Shown here: piece by piece, positions 5,751-7,514 of the stretch | Position numbering within the stretch: position 1 is the stretch's first letter | How the letters are laid out: every line of letters begins with the position of its first letter | Source: DATCVA01 sp036567205 | GTDB lineage: Bacteria; Pseudomonadota; Gammaproteobacteria; Burkholderiales; Burkholderiaceae_B | Length of the DNA stretch: 7,514 nt | Direction: 5' to 3' | NCBI GenBank assembly: GCA_036567205.1 | Contig: DATCVA010000357.1 | Span: 1 to 7,514, forward strand | The notes under the pieces: model-generated | Database searches by the model: none | Seen by the model: only the letters and a program-made list of their open reading frames with translations | What the model was told of the DNA's origin: nothing | Position numbers and translations under genes: made by a program

Positions 5751-6839
5751 ATGAATGCTGCCTCCAAGGTAAACAAAATGGTTCCGGTCACCATCCTCAC
5801 CGGTTTTCTCGGTGCGGGTAAAACGACCCTGCTTAAACGTATTCTTACCGAATTTCACGGTCAGCGGATTGCGGTCATCGAAAATGAATTCGGACCGGAA
5901 AGCATCGACAACGAGCTATTGGTACAAGACCGCGATGAACAAATTATCGAGTTAAGCAATGGTTGTGTTTGCTGCACCGTACGCGGCGACCTTCAACGCG
6001 CCCTTAACGATCTGCGCGTCAAACGCGAGGCGGGCCAGATTCAATTTGACCGCATCATCCTGGAAACCACCGGCATGGCCAATCCGGGTCCTGTGTGCCA
6101 AACCTTCTTCATGGACGACGATATCGCCGAGTACTATCGGCTTGATGCCGTTATTACCGTGGTCGACGCCAAGCACGGTATGGAAACACTCGACCAACAG
6201 GAAGAAGCTCAAAAACAAGTAGGTTTTGCCGACAAAATCCTGGTCTCTAAAAAAGATCTCGTCAACGACACGGATTACCAGGCCTTACGCTCGCGCCTGC
6301 TGCGAATCAATCCGCGCGCGCCCATAACGCCGGCTCACTTTGGCGAAACCGACCTTAACGCGCTGCTGGATGTCAGCGGCTTCAATCTGAATACCATCCT
6401 CGATATCGATCCCGACTTCCTGGCCTCCGAGCATCCCGATGCGGCGCACAATCATGACCATCACGATCATGACCATGATCACGAAGGCGATTGCGGCGCA
6501 CATTGCGGCCACGATCACCATCACCACCATGTGCACAACGATGATATCGGGGCCTTTGTCTTTCGTTCCAATAAAGCCTTCGATCCGGAACGGCTCGAAG
6601 AATTTTTAAGCGGCATTGTCCAGGTCTACGGACCAGACTTGCTACGTTACAAAGGCATTCTGTACTTAAAAGGAATTAATCGTCGTATGCTATTCCAAGG
6701 CGTACACATGATGATGGGCGCAGAACCCGGAAAACCTTGGATATCCAGTGAAAAACCGAATACCAAAATGGTATTTATTGGCCGTAAACTTCCCGAAGAA
6801 ATTTTTACTCGGGGCTTAGAACAGTGCCTGGCCTCATAA
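5751..6839 (+). CDS. COG0523 (CobW/ZNG1-like) metal-chaperone GTPase
   Basis: COG0523 proteins are G3E GTPases that insert or deliver metals; those linked to Zur are thought to supply zinc to client enzymes under limitation. The 362-residue product has Walker A GFLGAGKTT (18-26), the family metal motif CVCC (Cys72, Cys74, Cys75), ETTG (105-108) and the base-recognition motif SKKD (166-169). A metal-binding linker (233-262) holds 15 His and 2 Cys. The C-terminal CobW_C domain follows (about 265-360; AFVFRSNKAFDPERLEEFL). Cobalamin-pathway CobW is unlikely because no cobalamin genes are nearby. A TTG at 5727 is in frame but unlikely. The ATG at 5778 (giving MVPVTILTGF) has AAGG 8 bases upstream and is a real alternative to the ATG at 5751, which has a weak ribosome binding site. 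Dependence on Zur is inferred from adjacency only. Confidence 0.9.
   Translation: MNAASKVNKMVPVTILTGFLGAGKTTLLKRILTEFHGQRIAVIENEFGPESIDNELLVQDRDEQIIELSNGCVCCTVRGDLQRALNDLRVKREAGQIQFDRIILETTGMANPGPVCQTFFMDDDIAEYYRLDAVITVVDAKHGMETLDQQEEAQKQVGFADKILVSKKDLVNDTDYQALRSRLLRINPRAPITPAHFGETDLNALLDVSGFNLNTILDIDPDFLASEHPDAAHNHDHHDHDHDHEGDCGAHCGHDHHHHHVHNDDIGAFVFRSNKAFDPERLEEFLSGIVQVYGPDLLRYKGILYLKGINRRMLFQGVHMMMGAEPGKPWISSEKPNTKMVFIGRKLPEEIFTRGLEQCLAS
5766..5769 (+). promoter_or_regulatory. Possible ribosome binding site for an internal GTPase start
   Basis: AAGG lies 8 bases before the in-frame ATG at 5778, giving a 353-residue protein that begins directly at the G-domain strand. It competes with the ATG at 5751, which lacks a comparable site, so the start of this gene is uncertain by 9 codons. 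Confidence 0.4.
6447..6536 (+). repeat. His/Asp-rich codon repeat tract in the GTPase gene
   Basis: Thirty codons, mostly CAT, CAC and GAT/GAC, form an imperfect short-unit repeat (ATGACCATCACG / ATGACCATGATC type). They encode 15 His, several Asp and 2 Cys. Such tracts are probable metal reservoirs in COG0523 proteins and are prone to length variation by slippage. The open frame on the opposite strand here is a by-product of the tract. Confidence 0.7.
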
Positions 6840-6916
6840 CGAACCACGTTGCATAACTCAATGCCAGCGACACGGGTTACGGGTACCGGCACACACATTA
6901 TTACAGGGGTACAACC

Positions 6917-7360
6917 ATGGCGAACAAAACAGCCTCAACCAAAGTCCAAAGCCATCTTTTGACAGAGCAAGAACTTTTAGCGATGCCTGAGTCCGATTAC
7001 ATGAACGAAGCCCAACTGGCTTTTTTCCGGGATCGCCTAAAGCAGTTAGAGCAGGAAATTCTTAATAACGCAGACACAACCACTGAAAATCTGCGCGAAA
7101 CGCAATTCGTTCCCGATCCTGCCGACCGCGCCACGATCGAAGAAGAGCATGCTCTCGAACTGCGCACGCGCGATCGCGAACGCAAGCTCCTGAAAAAAGT
7201 CCAGCAGTCGATTGCGCAGATTGACTCGGGTGAATATGGCTGGTGTTCTGAAACAGGCGAACCTATTGGCCTGCCACGCTTGCTGGCCCGCCCTACGGCC
7301 AACTTGTCGCTCGAAGCACAAGAGCGCCGTGAAATGCGTCAAAAACTGTACGGCGACTAA
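6917..7360 (+). CDS. dksA: DksA-type RNA polymerase-binding regulator with a degenerate zinc finger
   Basis: DksA binds the RNA polymerase secondary channel and, with ppGpp, adjusts rRNA and amino-acid promoters. The 147-residue protein has an N-terminal globular part, a coiled coil (about 33-100) with the tip aspartates Asp67 and Asp70 in DPADRAT (E. coli Asp71/Asp74), and the C-terminal finger fold with ARPTANL. Of the four finger cysteines only Cys110 remains; the others are Thr113 (CSETGE), Ser131 and Ala134 (SLEAQ). It should therefore fold without zinc, like Pseudomonas DksA2. I recall one-cysteine DksA as common in alpha- and betaproteobacteria, so this may be the main DksA rather than a zinc-starvation paralogue. 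AGGGG lies about 8 bases upstream of the ATG. The gene sits 77 bases after the COG0523 gene and is closed by a strong terminator. Confidence 0.9.
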   Translation: MANKTASTKVQSHLLTEQELLAMPESDYMNEAQLAFFRDRLKQLEQEILNNADTTTENLRETQFVPDPADRATIEEEHALELRTRDRERKLLKKVQQSIAQIDSGEYGWCSETGEPIGLPRLLARPTANLSLEAQERREMRQKLYGD

Positions 7361-7406
7361 TTTAACGCGCCAGACACACAAAACTGGTCCGGCTTAAAGT
7401 ATCAGC

Positions 7407-7439
7407 ACGAGCCTTCGCCATTTGGCGGAGGCTCGTTTT
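7407..7439 (+). terminator. Rho-independent terminator after dksA
   Basis: ACGAGCCTTCGCC pairs with GGCGGAGGCTCGT across the loop ATTT, a 13-base-pair stem with one G-U pair (the flanking A and T can also pair). It is followed by TTTTC. It begins 46 bases after the dksA stop and should isolate hslV from upstream transcription. Confidence 0.9.
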
Positions 7440-7453
7440 CAATTCAGGCTTTC

Positions 7454-7483
7454 CCCTTGAACTTTCAACGTTTGGCCCCAACT
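7454..7483 (+). promoter_or_regulatory. Sigma-32 (heat-shock) type promoter of hslV
   Basis: CCCTTGAA (7454-7461) contains the sigma-32 -35 core CTTGAA. After 14 bases comes CCCCAACT (7476-7483), close to the -10 consensus CCCCATNT with one mismatch. Spacing fits the known 13-17 range. It lies just after the dksA terminator and about 20 bases before the next start codon, and hslVU is a classic RpoH-controlled operon. Confidence 0.75.
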
Positions 7484-7505
7484 AAACTGTTCAAAGGAAG
7501 AATCC

Positions 7506-7514
7506 ATGGAACAA
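7506..7514 (+). CDS. hslV: Probable HslV protease subunit, first three codons only
   Basis: Only ATG GAA CAA (Met-Glu-Gln) is inside the window. A strong ribosome binding site, AAGGAAG (7494-7500), lies 5 bases upstream, and a heat-shock type promoter lies just before it. I recall betaproteobacterial HslV proteins beginning MEQF and lying next to dksA in Alcaligenaceae. The call is contextual: three codons cannot identify a gene by themselves. HslV would be the proteolytic dodecamer of the HslUV ATP-dependent protease. Confidence 0.55.

Noticed and set aside
6285..6536. Minus-strand open frame of 83 codons rich in Met, Val and Ile
   Set aside because: It is the antisense image of the His/Asp codon tract of the COG0523 gene; CAT reads as ATG on the other strand. 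No ribosome binding site or independent support.

Overview
The window looks like a housekeeping stretch of a betaproteobacterial chromosome (Burkholderiales, most likely Alcaligenaceae-like). This rests on the gene order dapF-DUF484-xerC, then zinc genes, a COG0523 GTPase, dksA and hslV, and on protein features such as a XerC with an extended linker and a one-cysteine DksA. The taxonomic call is inference from recalled family features, not from a search.

Region 1 (1-1905, plus strand) is a tight cell-maintenance operon: the 3' end of dapF (lysine/peptidoglycan precursor synthesis), a DUF484 protein, and the chromosome-dimer recombinase gene xerC. It ends tail-to-tail with znuA; the two stop codons share two bases in the four-base stretch CTAA.

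Region 2 (1902-5546) is a zinc-uptake locus. On the minus strand are znuC (ATPase) and znuB (permease), joined by a TGATG overlap, then a 218-base gap and znuA (periplasmic zinc-binding protein). Divergent from znuC on the plus strand is zur, the zinc-sensing repressor. The 320-base space between znuC and zur holds a perfect 18-base palindrome (4927-4944) that fits a Zur operator. It also holds an unreported-size ORF of 48 codons (4751-4897, minus) for a small membrane-type peptide, whose stop codon overlaps the znuC Shine-Dalgarno sequence. This small ORF is the least explained item in the window.

Region 3 (5547-7439, plus strand) carries a COG0523 (CobW/ZNG1-like) metallochaperone GTPase with a His-rich loop and a DksA-type RNA polymerase regulator that has lost three of the four zinc-finger cysteines. 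A strong intrinsic terminator follows. Together with zur and znuABC this resembles a zinc-limitation neighbourhood: import, sensing, zinc delivery and a transcription factor that should not need zinc. No Zur box was seen near the last two genes.

Region 4 (7440-7514) has a heat-shock (sigma-32 type) promoter, a good ribosome binding site and the first three codons (MEQ) of what is probably hslV. No mobile elements, CRISPR arrays, tRNA or rRNA genes were seen.
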